This document shows positions 1 to 7,213 of a stretch of DNA of 64,000 bases, piece after piece. The DNA is from DASRDR01 sp035550795 (GTDB taxonomy: Bacteria > Methylomirabilota > Methylomirabilia > Rokubacteriales > DASRDR01): NCBI GenBank assembly GCA_035550795.1, contig DASZOL010000008.1:124001-188000 (forward strand), read 5' to 3'. The notes beneath the pieces are model-generated. The model was not told the origin of the DNA, ran no database searches, and was given only the letters and a program-made list of their open reading frames with translations. Positions within the stretch are counted from its first letter, which is position 1, and every line of letters starts with the position of its first letter. Position numbers and translations under genes: made by a program.

Positions 1-519
1 GCATCCCGCCGAGACTCGACCGTCCCGTTCGATACCTTCGACCTCGACACGGGAATCGCAGGGAAAGCGGAGGCCGATTGGCGCGAGTACCTCGTGCGCA
101 CCTACGCGTACTGGGCCGTCACGAGACAGATCGCCCTCAGCGTCGAGTATCTCTATGAGCGGCTCGACCGAGAACCCGAGAACTCCGGGGTCGCCAGAGT
201 GGTCGAGAGCGACACCCACCGCGTCCCGCTCTCGCTCGCGTTTTTCCACCCCTTGGGATTCCAGGCTCGCGTGACCGGCACCTACGTCAACCAGAGCGGA
301 CAGTTCGGCGACGCGTTCAGCGGCGTCGAGTCGGGAAGCGACCAGTTCTGGGTCCTCGACGCGTCGATCGGGTACCGGCTGCCGAAGCGCTTCGGCCTCA
401 TCACCCTCGAGGGAAGAAACCTGCTGGATCACCGCTTCCACTACAACGGTCCCGACTTCGGCTCTCCGCCCTTCTATCCGGAGCGGCTGATCCTCCTGCG
501 CGTCACGCTGGCCTTCTGA
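1..519 (+). CDS. Outer-membrane beta-barrel / TonB-dependent receptor, C-terminal part (5' truncated by window edge)
   Basis: The frame is open from base 1, so the true start lies outside the window; about 172 residues are visible. The tail alternates short strands and ends in an amphipathic strand closing with a terminal Phe (LLRVTLAF), the recognition signal of outer-membrane barrels. The block GRNLLDHRFHYNG followed by a P.R..LLRV strand resembles the last strands of TonB-dependent receptors, where NL.D..Y precedes the final strand. Probable role: uptake barrel for a siderophore, cobalamin or polymer; the substrate cannot be told from this end. It could also be another barrel class with a similar last strand. 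It is followed after 117 bases by the small orphan family. Confidence 0.6.
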   Translation, partial: ASRRDSTVPFDTFDLDTGIAGKAEADWREYLVRTYAYWAVTRQIALSVEYLYERLDREPENSGVARVVESDTHRVPLSLAFFHPLGFQARVTGTYVNQSGQFGDAFSGVESGSDQFWVLDASIGYRLPKRFGLITLEGRNLLDHRFHYNGPDFGSPPFYPERLILLRVTLAF

Positions 520-636
520 CTAGCCGGCCAACCTCTGACGAAAGGAGGATTGCTGGAGGCCTTCAAGAGAACGGTCCGTCTTCACCAGCGACAGGGGGTC
601 GCCCCAACGATCGCAGCCTGTTCAAGGAGCGTGTTC

Positions 637-681
637 ATGAACGAATTCACGTACTCCGTGCGCGTGACGATCAATAGTTAG
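637..681 (+). pseudogene. Truncated 14-codon copy of the small orphan family
   Basis: ATG at 637 is preceded at a good distance by AAGGAG (623-628) and reads MNEFTYSVRVTINS before TAG at 679. This matches the start of the next gene (MLTYKYPVHVTING) at YxVxVTIN, and the DNA aligns codon for codon over about 36 bases. I read it as the 5' stub of a third tandem copy ended by a stop codon and then replaced by the start of the 694 gene. It could also be kept as a short leader peptide. The same frame is open back to a TTG at 550 that sits next to another AAAGGAGG. Confidence 0.5.
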
Positions 682-693
682 GAAGGAAGGTTC

Positions 694-1188
694 ATGCTCA
701 CATACAAGTACCCCGTGCACGTGACAATCAACGGCATAACGCTGGCCTTCAACGGGCCGGACCTGGATCCGGTCGCTGTCTCTCATGAAAAGCATCCAAA
801 GGACAAGGAGGGTGACCTCACGGAGTATTTCCTCTGGAAGGAGGGAGACACCCCCGCCACACATCGCATCGAGGAGATCAATAGCAGTGGTTGGAAAATC
901 GAGATCCGAACCGTCCGGCCATCGCAGGAACAAGATTGGTGGCGCTACAGGATCTACTGGAGCGGTCCGAACGCCCAGCAGTTCGAACGAAAACACCAGG
1001 GTGGTCAGTGGGAGCCGCTAGAACCAGTGTCTAAGATCCGGATCAAGCTCGTCAGCGAAAACGATACGCCCAAGATTGAGTTTGTTAGTTCGGAACTTGA
1101 TATCCCGAGGATTGAGCATCAGGGTAGCAGTTGCTCGGTCACCTGGAATCCCGCGACCAGACGCTACCAACGGACGTGCACCGGATAG
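694..1188 (+). CDS. Small orphan protein, tandem paralogue A
   Basis: 164 residues, family not recognised. ATG follows GGAAGGAAGG (681-690), a strong ribosome site. No signal peptide or membrane segment is seen; the protein is polar, rich in Trp, Glu and Arg, and probably all-beta. Three blocks are shared with the gene at 1490: an N-terminal VTINGIT block, a central WRYRIY plus EPVSKIRI block, and a C-terminal block with Cys, WNPATRRY and a final Cys spaced C-x14-C. The two Cys could form a disulfide hairpin, although export is not predicted. By hand count GC is about 55% over 721-1140, against roughly 70% for neighbours, suggesting recent acquisition. Function unknown. Confidence 0.75.
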   Translation: MLTYKYPVHVTINGITLAFNGPDLDPVAVSHEKHPKDKEGDLTEYFLWKEGDTPATHRIEEINSSGWKIEIRTVRPSQEQDWWRYRIYWSGPNAQQFERKHQGGQWEPLEPVSKIRIKLVSENDTPKIEFVSSELDIPRIEHQGSSCSVTWNPATRRYQRTCTG

Positions 1189-1489
1189 GAGTCGCTGAAC
1201 CTCTAATCAGAAATCTCTCGCTCAACCGGGTGGCGGCGGTCGGTCGGCCGGCCGCCGCCGATTCTCGTCGGCGCTCGGTCGGGCCAATTCAGGCTGCAGC
1301 GACCACGGCTCTGACGACATCGGCCTCGCACGCGCACGACCTTCACGAGCGGCCCTGGGCGGAGGCTATGGGGGCGGCTACAATGTCTTGCCGAGACGGC
1401 CGGGATGCATCGGCGGGATCGTCCAGGACGAACGCCGGTCGTCCACGGTCTGGCCCTCGTAACCATGCCGTCAGACAGGGAGACAGCGC
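1189..1489. other. Gap between the two orphan paralogues, with one GC hairpin
   Basis: No convincing gene on either strand. A perfect 8-bp inverted repeat, GGCGGCGG at 1232-1239 and CCGCCGCC at 1252-1259, encloses a 12-base loop about 43 bases after the stop of paralogue A. No T-run follows, so it is at best a factor-assisted terminator or mRNA end stabiliser. The rest has no -35/-10 pair I would defend. The ribosome site of the next gene lies at about 1476-1484 (CAGGGAGAC). Confidence 0.35.
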
Positions 1490-1975
1490 ATGAACGACCT
1501 GAAGGACTACGAGCTCCAGGAGACCATCCAGGGCGTGACCTTCACCTACCGTAGCCGAGGAGAGGACCCGTTCGTCGCGGAGGGTCTCGGTCGCACGAAC
1601 AGCGGTGGTGACTACGAGGACATGCTCCTGCGGGCGGACGGCGACGATGCCGTGATGCCCATCGTGGACGCTCGCCCGATCACCTTCGACGTGGTGTCCA
1701 TCCTCACATACCAAGGGAAGACCCGGTTCTGGCGTTACACCTTGAACACGGCGACCCAGACATGGACGCGAGATGGGGGCGCGGGACCGTCCGAGGTCCG
1801 GCCGGTGAGCGACCTCCGGATTCGGATCGATCAGGACGGCGAGATCGAGCACACGCCAAGCCAGGTACAGGTCGCCGGTACCCGAGGAGAGTACGTGTCC
1901 CTCGTCCACCCGGGCAGCACGTGCCGGATGGTCTGGAATCCAGCTACGCGGCGCTACACCCAGGTCTGCAGCTAG
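1490..1975 (+). CDS. Small orphan protein, tandem paralogue B
   Basis: 161 residues, family not recognised. It shares with paralogue A (694) the N-terminal block (ETIQGVTFTY against VTINGITLAF), the middle block (FWRYTL and RPVSDLRIRI against WWRYRI and EPVSKIRIKL) and the C-terminal signature HPGSTC, WNPATRRY and final Cys, with the same C-x14-C spacing. Identity outside these blocks is low, so the duplication is old or fast-evolving. No signal peptide, no membrane segment. Its GC matches the host better than paralogue A. ATG is preceded by CAGGGAGACAGCGC. The charged, beta-rich look could suit a small secreted or cytoplasmic binding domain, but no function can be claimed. Confidence 0.8.
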   Translation: MNDLKDYELQETIQGVTFTYRSRGEDPFVAEGLGRTNSGGDYEDMLLRADGDDAVMPIVDARPITFDVVSILTYQGKTRFWRYTLNTATQTWTRDGGAGPSEVRPVSDLRIRIDQDGEIEHTPSQVQVAGTRGEYVSLVHPGSTCRMVWNPATRRYTQVCS

Positions 1976-2000
1976 CAGAGCCGCGGCCCGCCGACGCGGA

Positions 2001-2741
2001 CTACGGCCGCTCCGCCCCCGGGCACGGCGCGGCGAGCGCCGCGACCCGCTCCGCGGAGACCGGATGCTCGTGGAGCCAGGGTGTCCAGGCCTCCTCGTCC
2101 GAGGCCTGGAGGCGCTCCTCGAGGAAGCTGATCAGCGAACGGCAGCTCGACGACTCGGCCTCGTCGAGGAGCGTGGCGGCCATGGCGTCGGCTGCCTGCT
2201 CCTCCTCGGGCAGATAGGGATTCCCGCGCATCTCCATCGCCGCGGTGGCGGCCTTTCGTGCGGTCCCGATGCCCTTCGAGATGAGCCCGCCCACGCCCGG
2301 GATGAAGCTCACGGCCTTCGAGCCCGCGCGGCTCACCGTCTTGACTCCCTGCTGGGTCTGCTTCTGGGCCTCGATGCGGGCCTGCCGCGCATCGAGATGG
2401 CCCAGCTGGAGATGGGCCACGTCGTGGGCCAGCAGCACCCGGAGCGTCGCGCGATCGAGCCGGGCGAGCGTGCCCTCGCTCACGAGGACCAGGACCCGGC
2501 ACGGGGCGTGCGGCGTGATGACGACGCCAACCGGCTCGGCCTTGACGAGGGCGTACTCGGCAGCGCATCCCTGGGGCGTCCGCTGCCAGAGCCCGGCGCC
2601 GATCAGCAGCGGCTCCAGGGTCTGGGAGAGGCGGTCGCGCTCGGCGGACGTCAGGTCGCGCGCCTTGTCCGGGCCTGACGCGATCGCGCACGAGCCCAGG
2701 GCCAGCAGGGTCACGCCGAGCAGGATTTCCCGCGGGCTCAT
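2001..2741 (-). CDS. M48-family-like lipoprotein with a degenerate zinc motif
   Basis: The start chosen is the ATG at 2741, giving a lipoprotein signal: a hydrophobic stretch then LALGSC as lipobox, so the mature protein should be lipid-anchored. The middle carries LAHDVAHLQLGH, the place where M48 metallopeptidases have HExxH: both His are kept, but Glu, the catalytic base, is Asp. Further on, PEEEQAADAMA matches the ExxxAD helix that gives the third zinc ligand. The end contains a HEHP motif followed by AERVAAL, usual in periplasmic M48 proteins. An upstream in-frame ATG at 2798 would hide the lipobox and is less likely. It may be a weak protease or an inactive quality-control homologue. 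Confidence 0.75.
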   Translation of the reverse strand: MSPREILLGVTLLALGSCAIASGPDKARDLTSAERDRLSQTLEPLLIGAGLWQRTPQGCAAEYALVKAEPVGVVITPHAPCRVLVLVSEGTLARLDRATLRVLLAHDVAHLQLGHLDARQARIEAQKQTQQGVKTVSRAGSKAVSFIPGVGGLISKGIGTARKAATAAMEMRGNPYLPEEEQAADAMAATLLDEAESSSCRSLISFLEERLQASDEEAWTPWLHEHPVSAERVAALAAPCPGAERP

Positions 2742-2750
2742 GACGCGGCC

Positions 2751-2779
2751 ACCGTAGCAACGTCGCCGGCGAGGCGCAA
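2751..2779 (-). promoter_or_regulatory. Putative promoter of the M48-like lipoprotein gene
   Basis: Read leftward: TTGCGC (2774-2779), 17 bases, TACGGT (2751-2756), then nine bases to the ATG at 2741. If real, the transcript would start two or three bases before the start codon or at it, leaving no room for a ribosome site. Confidence 0.4.
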
Positions 2780-2813
2780 CGCCGGTGCGGCCGGCCAAAG
2801 AGCCGGGCCGCGC

Positions 2814-3546
2814 TCAGAGCTCGGGGGCGAGGAACCGAGCCTCGTGGGGCGGCCAGGAGAGCGCGATCCGCAGCCCCTCGCGAAGCCTGGGCCCCTTCGC
2901 GCGCCGCGGCCGGGTCACCGTGACGGTGTCGCCCCTGTCGAGGCGGACGCGGGCCCGCTCGATCGGCCCGGGATCGGCCACGTCCTGGACAGCGCCCACA
3001 AGCCCGCCGTCGTCCGTCGCGCCGCTGGCGTCGGAGAGCGCCGCCGCGGCGGGACGCAGGAGCACCAGGACGGGGGTCGCCCACGCCGGCGGAGCCACGC
3101 GCCGCCCGGATGCGATGGCCTCCCGCATCCTGACGACGGCGAGCTCGCCCTCCACGGACGCCACCGCGCCGGCGAGCAGGTTCGACTCCCCCACGAAGCC
3201 GGCGACGAACGCGGTCGCCGGGCTCTCGTAGAGCTCGCGGGGGGCGGCGACCTGCTGGAGCCGGCCCGCCCGCATCACCGCGACCCGGTCGGAGAGGTCC
3301 ATCGCCTCGTCCTGATCGTGGGTGACGAGGACCACCGTGACGCCGAGCGCTCGCTGGAGGCTCGCGGAGCTCCGCTCGCATCGCCTCGCGGAGGGTGCGA
3401 TCGAGCGCCCCGGACGGCTCGTCCATCAGCAGCACCCACGGACGGAAAGCGAGCGCCCGGGCGAGCGCGACCCGCTGCTGCTGGCCGCCGGAGAGCTGTC
3501 GGGGCAGCCGGTCCTCGTAACCGGGCAGACGCACCAGCTCGCGCAT
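2814..3546 (-). pseudogene. Broken ABC-transporter ATPase (PotA/MalK type), 5' deletion plus frameshift
   Basis: What remains starts inside the helical domain: RLPGYEDRLPRQ, signature LSGGQQQRVALARAL, Walker B VLLMDEP, then D-loop. The Walker A half is absent, because the frame runs straight into the 3' end of the neighbouring oxidoreductase gene. After AELRE the frame breaks; removing one G of the pair at 3359-3360 restores LQRALGVTVVLVTHDQDEAMDLS, the switch-His region, and the rest reads on to a C-terminal TOBE-like domain (RVRLDRGDTVTV) ending at 2814. Family knowledge says spermidine/putrescine, iron or sulfate importers. No permease or binding protein is near. The two lesions together indicate a dead gene rather than a single sequencing slip. 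Confidence 0.8.
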
Positions 3547-3565
3547 TGGCTGAGCGGCCGGGCCG

Positions 3566-4558
3566 CTACGGCGCGCTGCCCAGCCGCGGTCGGATGATTC
3601 GGCGGAAGGCCTCGATCTCGCGCTCCGGCATGTCGTAGCCGCCGGTGAGCGTGTGGGCGGGGAACAGGAAGACGTGCTCGACGCCGGCCTCCTCGCGCGC
3701 CCGACGGAGGCGGTCGGCGCAGTGCTCGGGCGACCCGAAGAGCCCGAAGGCGTCCGAGATACGCGCGGCGAGGTCGTCCGAGAGACCGCCCGGCTCGACC
3801 GTCTCCGGAATCGGGAGCCCGGCCTCGCGCAGCCAGTGGAGGTTGGCGTCGCTCGGATACGTCAGCCATGGATGCCCCGGGGCGAACCACCGCCGGGGCC
3901 AGCCATGCGCCGCGGCTCCATCCTCCTGGAGACCGATGGTCGCGATGAAAACGGTGCGGAAGCCCTCGAGCGAGCGCCCGGCCCGGCGGGCTCCGGCCGC
4001 AAGCAGACGCCGCGCCGCCGCCACCGCGTCCCGGTGCAGACCGACCATCAGGAAGGCGCCGTCGGCAACCTCCCCCGCCAGCTCGACCATGCGCGGCCCC
4101 GCGGCGAGCAGGTACACCGGCGGCGGGACGGCGCTCAGGTTCCGCAGCCGGCTCGGCGGCTGTCCGAACGCGACCGCCTCCCCGGCGAGCAAGCGGCGGA
4201 GGCCGACCACGGCGTCGCGCATCGCCGCCACGGTGGCGCGGGGGCGGCCCACGCTCCGCGCGGACAGGAAGCCCGGCGCGATCGTGAGGCACACCCGGCC
4301 GGGCGCGAGCTCGTCCAGGCTGTGACCGAGCGAGGCCAGGAGCACCGGGTGGCGGACGACGGGACTGGATGTCGCCGGGTACAGGCGGATCCGCTGCGTC
4401 CGCGCCGCGGCCAGCGCCAGGACCAGGTAGGCGTCCCGCCCGCTGTGGGGATGGTCGTGAACCCCGACGCCGTCGAACCCGGCGTCCTCGCACCGGACGA
4501 TGAGGTCCGCCACCTCGGGGATCGGGCGCCCCACGGGCACCCGGATGTCCACTTGCAC
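3566..4558 (-). CDS. LLM-class flavin-dependent oxidoreductase
   Basis: 330 residues, GTG start, matching the bacterial luciferase-like monooxygenase / F420-dependent reductase fold: N-terminal DIRVPVGRP, GFDGVGVHDHPHSGRDAY, ARTQRIRLYPATSSPVVRHP, then APGFLSA and the AAGPRMVELAGEVADG block typical of this TIM-barrel class. The late SPEHCADRLRRAREEAGVEHV block is also standard. It would reduce or oxygenate a small organic substrate using FMN or F420; the substrate is not evident. It stands just upstream of the broken ABC ATPase and downstream of the hydroxy-acid oxidase gene, all leftward, but a 138-base repeat-bearing gap separates it from the latter. Confidence 0.85.
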   Translation of the reverse strand: MQVDIRVPVGRPIPEVADLIVRCEDAGFDGVGVHDHPHSGRDAYLVLALAAARTQRIRLYPATSSPVVRHPVLLASLGHSLDELAPGRVCLTIAPGFLSARSVGRPRATVAAMRDAVVGLRRLLAGEAVAFGQPPSRLRNLSAVPPPVYLLAAGPRMVELAGEVADGAFLMVGLHRDAVAAARRLLAAGARRAGRSLEGFRTVFIATIGLQEDGAAAHGWPRRWFAPGHPWLTYPSDANLHWLREAGLPIPETVEPGGLSDDLAARISDAFGLFGSPEHCADRLRRAREEAGVEHVFLFPAHTLTGGYDMPEREIEAFRRIIRPRLGSAP

Positions 4559-4579
4559 GGGAGTCGCCTGAGCGCCGGC

Positions 4580-4700
4580 CTCAGTTCACGTGGGGGGGAG
4601 CGGCGCCGCTCCGTTGGACGGCCTTCGGCCTGTCGCCCCAGACCCCCGGCCGCATTGATCCCCCGCCTGGCTCCGAACGGATCGGTTCACGGCGCCTCAG
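4580..4700. repeat. Intergenic hairpin repeat, copy 1
   Basis: About 120 bases between two leftward genes. It opens with CCTCAGTTCACGTGGGGGGG, contains the perfect palindrome GGAGCGGC/GCCGCTCC, then CGCCCCAGACCCCC, and closes with GGTTCACGG and CCTCAG. The same order of blocks is found at 16938-17022, also just after the stop codon of a leftward gene. The G-rich and C-rich blocks can pair over the palindrome, so it may act as an mRNA end structure, or it may be a dispersed element. Confidence 0.55.
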
Positions 4701-5857
4701 GGGCCGTCGGCGCGGCGGACGACCGTTCGGTCCAGGTCGCCGATCCGCGGCACGCCGACGAGCGCAAGGGCGTGGTCGATCTCGCGCGCGAAGGTCCCGA
4801 TCGCCTGCCGGACGCCCGCCGGGCCGCCGGCCGCGAGCCCGTAGAGGTACGGGCGGCCCACCATCACGGCCCGGGCCCCGAGGGCGAGCGCCCGCACGAC
4901 GTCCGCCCCGCGCCGGACGCCGCCGTCCAGGAGCACCTCCATCCGTCCGCCGACGGCGTCCACGATCTCCGGCAGCGCCTCCACCGTGGCAGGCGTGCCG
5001 TCGAGCTGCCGCCCGCCGTGGTTCGAGACGACCAGCCCGTCCACGCCATGCTCGGCCGCGCGCCGGGCGTCCGCCGCCGTGAGCACGCCCTTCAGGAGCA
5101 ACGGGCCCGACCAGAGCGACCGGAACCACGCGAGGTCCGCCCAGGCGATCGACGGGTCGACCTGGCGATTGGCCACGCCGGCGAGCGTGACGATGTCCGT
5201 CCGCGGTGCGCCGGGCTCGCCGACCAAGTTGGCCAGGGTGAGGCGCGGGCCGAGCAGTACCCGGCGCATCCATCCCACCCGCCGGAGGGTGTCCACGACG
5301 TTCCGCACGGTCAGGCGCGGCGGAATGGTGAAGCCGTTGTGCAGGTCACGCTCGCGCCGGCTGATGACCGGCACGTCGACGGTGAGGAGGAGCGCGCGGT
5401 AGCCGGCCGCCCGGGCTCGCTCGACGAACGAGCGCGTGAGGTCGCGGCTCTGCCAGACGTAGAGCTGGAACCACAGGGGCCCGGGCGCGCCAGCCGCCAC
5501 CTCCTCGATCGTGCAGCTCGCGTGGGTGCTGAGCGTGTAGATCGTCCCCGCGTCGTGGGCGGCGCGAGCCGCCGCCACCTCGCCCCTGGGCCAGCAGAGC
5601 CCGGCCATGCCGGTCGGCGACAGCAGGACGGGCGTCTCGATCCGCTCGCCGAAGAGCACGGTCGCCTGCTCGCGCTTGGAGACGTCGACGAGCACCCTCG
5701 GCTGGAACAGCAGCCGCTCGAACGCGGCGCGGTTCCGCCTGGCGGTCTGCTCGTCGCCGGCCCCGCCCTCGACGAAGTCGAACACCGCGCGCGGGAGCCG
5801 GCGCCGGGCAAGGCGCCGCAGGTCCTCGATCGTGAAGGCGCGGGCCAGGCGGCTCAT
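4697..5857 (-). CDS. FMN-dependent alpha-hydroxy-acid oxidase/dehydrogenase
   Basis: 386 residues, normal for the lactate dehydrogenase (LldD) / glycolate oxidase / mandelate dehydrogenase family. Visible signatures are FDFVEGGAGDE near residue 27, PVLLSPTGMAGL, STHASCTIEEVA, WFQLYVWQSRD, LTVDVPV, the Lys in LLLKGVL, and SNHGGRQLDG with the catalytic His followed by the substrate-binding Arg. The C-terminal DGGVRRGADVVRALALGA and VGRPYLYGLA bind the FMN phosphate. It oxidises an alpha-hydroxy acid to the keto acid; which one cannot be told. A TATCAT box lies nine bases upstream of the ATG. Confidence 0.9.
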   Translation of the reverse strand: MSRLARAFTIEDLRRLARRRLPRAVFDFVEGGAGDEQTARRNRAAFERLLFQPRVLVDVSKREQATVLFGERIETPVLLSPTGMAGLCWPRGEVAAARAAHDAGTIYTLSTHASCTIEEVAAGAPGPLWFQLYVWQSRDLTRSFVERARAAGYRALLLTVDVPVISRRERDLHNGFTIPPRLTVRNVVDTLRRVGWMRRVLLGPRLTLANLVGEPGAPRTDIVTLAGVANRQVDPSIAWADLAWFRSLWSGPLLLKGVLTAADARRAAEHGVDGLVVSNHGGRQLDGTPATVEALPEIVDAVGGRMEVLLDGGVRRGADVVRALALGARAVMVGRPYLYGLAAGGPAGVRQAIGTFAREIDHALALVGVPRIGDLDRTVVRRADGP

Positions 5858-5866
5858 GCGCCGGTG

Positions 5867-5872
5867 ATGATA
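5867..5872 (-). promoter_or_regulatory. Putative -10 box before the hydroxy-acid oxidase gene
   Basis: Reads TATCAT on the minus strand, nine bases before the ATG at 5857. The overlapping plus-strand TACCAT (5871-5876) could serve osmC in the opposite direction. No clear -35 was found. Confidence 0.35.
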
Positions 5873-5895
5873 CCATCGCTGCGCGTGAGGGCTCG

Positions 5896-6321
5896 ATGAA
5901 CGCCGCGAAGCCCCGGGACGTGGTGGAGCTCACCTGGCAGGGCGGCCTCCGGTTCGAGGCGCGCGCCGGCGACCTGACGCTCGTCGTGGACAGCGAGCGC
6001 CGGGCCGGCGTCTCGCCGACGCAGGCGCTGGCCATCAGCCTGGCCGGCTGCATGGCGATGGACGTCGTGGACATTCTTCAGAAGGGCCGCTTCCCGCTGG
6101 ACGGCCTGACGGTGCGCCTCGCGAACGAGCGCCGGGCGGAGCCGCCCCGCCACGTCACGCGGGCGGCCCTCCACTTCGTGGTGAGCGGCCGGGTCCCCGC
6201 CGACCGCGTCGAGCGGGCGATCGAGCTCTCGCGCGAGCGCTACTGCTCCGTCTGGCACAGCCTCCGGCAGGATATCGAGCTCGACGCCACGTTCGAGGTG
6301 GTGCCGAAGCCGGAGGCCTGA
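5896..6321 (+). CDS. OsmC-family protein
   Basis: 141 residues, the usual length of OsmC/Ohr proteins. The peroxidatic Cys lies in LAGCMAMDVVDIL near residue 52 and a second Cys in ERYCSVWHSL near residue 115, the spacing expected for the two-Cys thiol peroxidase pair. The first 40 residues give the beta-hairpin FEARAGDLTLVVDSE. The family reduces organic hydroperoxides with lipoylated or thiol partners; some members have only a structural role. It is transcribed away from the hydroxy-acid oxidase gene, an enzyme that can make hydrogen peroxide, so a protective function is plausible but inferred. ATG preceded by GAGGGC. Confidence 0.85.
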   Translation: MNAAKPRDVVELTWQGGLRFEARAGDLTLVVDSERRAGVSPTQALAISLAGCMAMDVVDILQKGRFPLDGLTVRLANERRAEPPRHVTRAALHFVVSGRVPADRVERAIELSRERYCSVWHSLRQDIELDATFEVVPKPEA

Positions 6322-6330
6322 CGCCCGGTC

Positions 6331-7158
6331 ATGGTCGCCCAGACCCCCGATCCCGCAGCCTTCCGCGCGTTCGAGCACGCCGGCTGGCAGAGCGTCGTCA
6401 CGGCATACCGGGACGCCTGGGGGGACCTGACCAGCCAGGCGATCGAGCCGCTGCTGGACGCCGTCCACGCTGGTCCCGGCGTCCGGATCCTCGACGTCGC
6501 GACCGGCCCCGGCTACGTGGCGGGCGCGGCGGCGCGCAGGCACGCCGAGGTCGTGGGCGTCGACTTCTCCGCTCCGATGCTGGCGGAGGCCCGGCGGCGC
6601 GAGCCCGCCGTCGACTTCCGGGAGGGCGACGCCGAGACGCTGCCCTTCCCGGACGCGCGCTTCGACGCCGTTGTGATGAGCTTCGGCCTGCTGCACCTCG
6701 GTCGCCCGGAACAGGCGCTCGCCGAGGCGTACCGCGTGCTCCGCCCGGGCGGCCGGGTCGGCTTCACGGTCTGGGCCAGGCCCGAGGAGGCCGTCGGGTT
6801 CGAGATCGTGCTGGGGGCCATCCACCGCCACGGTCGACTCGACGTCCCGCTCCCGCCGGGCCCCCCATTCTTCCGCTTCAGCGACCCGGACGAGTGCCGG
6901 CGCGTGCTGACCGGGCTTGGCTTCCGCGCTCCAGAGGTGGTCGTCGTGCCCCAGGTCTGGCGCCATGCGTCGCTCGACGGTCTGTTCGACGTCATGCGGG
7001 ACGGCACGGTCCGCACCGCCGGGCTCCTGCGGGCGCAGACGCCGGCGGCGCAGCAGGCGATTCGCGACGAGGTCCGGGAGGCCGTCCGGCGCTACCAGCG
7101 AGCCGACACGGTCGAGCTGCCGATGCCGGCCATCCTCGCCGCCGCCGCCAAGCCCTGA
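6331..7158 (+). CDS. Class I SAM-dependent methyltransferase
   Basis: 275 residues. Motif I is VRILDVATGPGYVAG near residue 51, followed by VVGVDFSAPMLAEARRR (ribose-binding acidic strand), DFREGDAETLPFPDARFDAVV and LLHLGRPEQALAEAYRVLRPGG (post-II motif). This is the Methyltransf_11/UbiE-like arrangement. The C-terminal third (FRFSDPDECRRVLTGLGF) is typical of small-molecule methyltransferases. It follows osmC by nine bases and is probably cotranscribed. The acceptor is unknown; quinone or arsenite methylation are family options, but there is no arsenite Cys triad. Confidence 0.85.
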   Translation: MVAQTPDPAAFRAFEHAGWQSVVTAYRDAWGDLTSQAIEPLLDAVHAGPGVRILDVATGPGYVAGAAARRHAEVVGVDFSAPMLAEARRREPAVDFREGDAETLPFPDARFDAVVMSFGLLHLGRPEQALAEAYRVLRPGGRVGFTVWARPEEAVGFEIVLGAIHRHGRLDVPLPPGPPFFRFSDPDECRRVLTGLGFRAPEVVVVPQVWRHASLDGLFDVMRDGTVRTAGLLRAQTPAAQQAIRDEVREAVRRYQRADTVELPMPAILAAAAKP

Positions 7159-7213
7159 CGCCGCGGCGGGCGCCGGGCCGCCGTCGGGCTTCACCCCGGC
7201 GTCGGCGCGGGGC

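Noticed and set aside
1232..1259. Hairpin as a rho-independent terminator.
   Set aside because: No T-run after the stem; kept only as a note in the gap entry.
1972..6074. Several open frames of 200-750 codons opposite to the M48, LLM and hydroxy-acid oxidase genes.
   Set aside because: They are Arg/Pro/Ala-rich antisense or shifted readings of high-GC genes, with no domain and no ribosome site.
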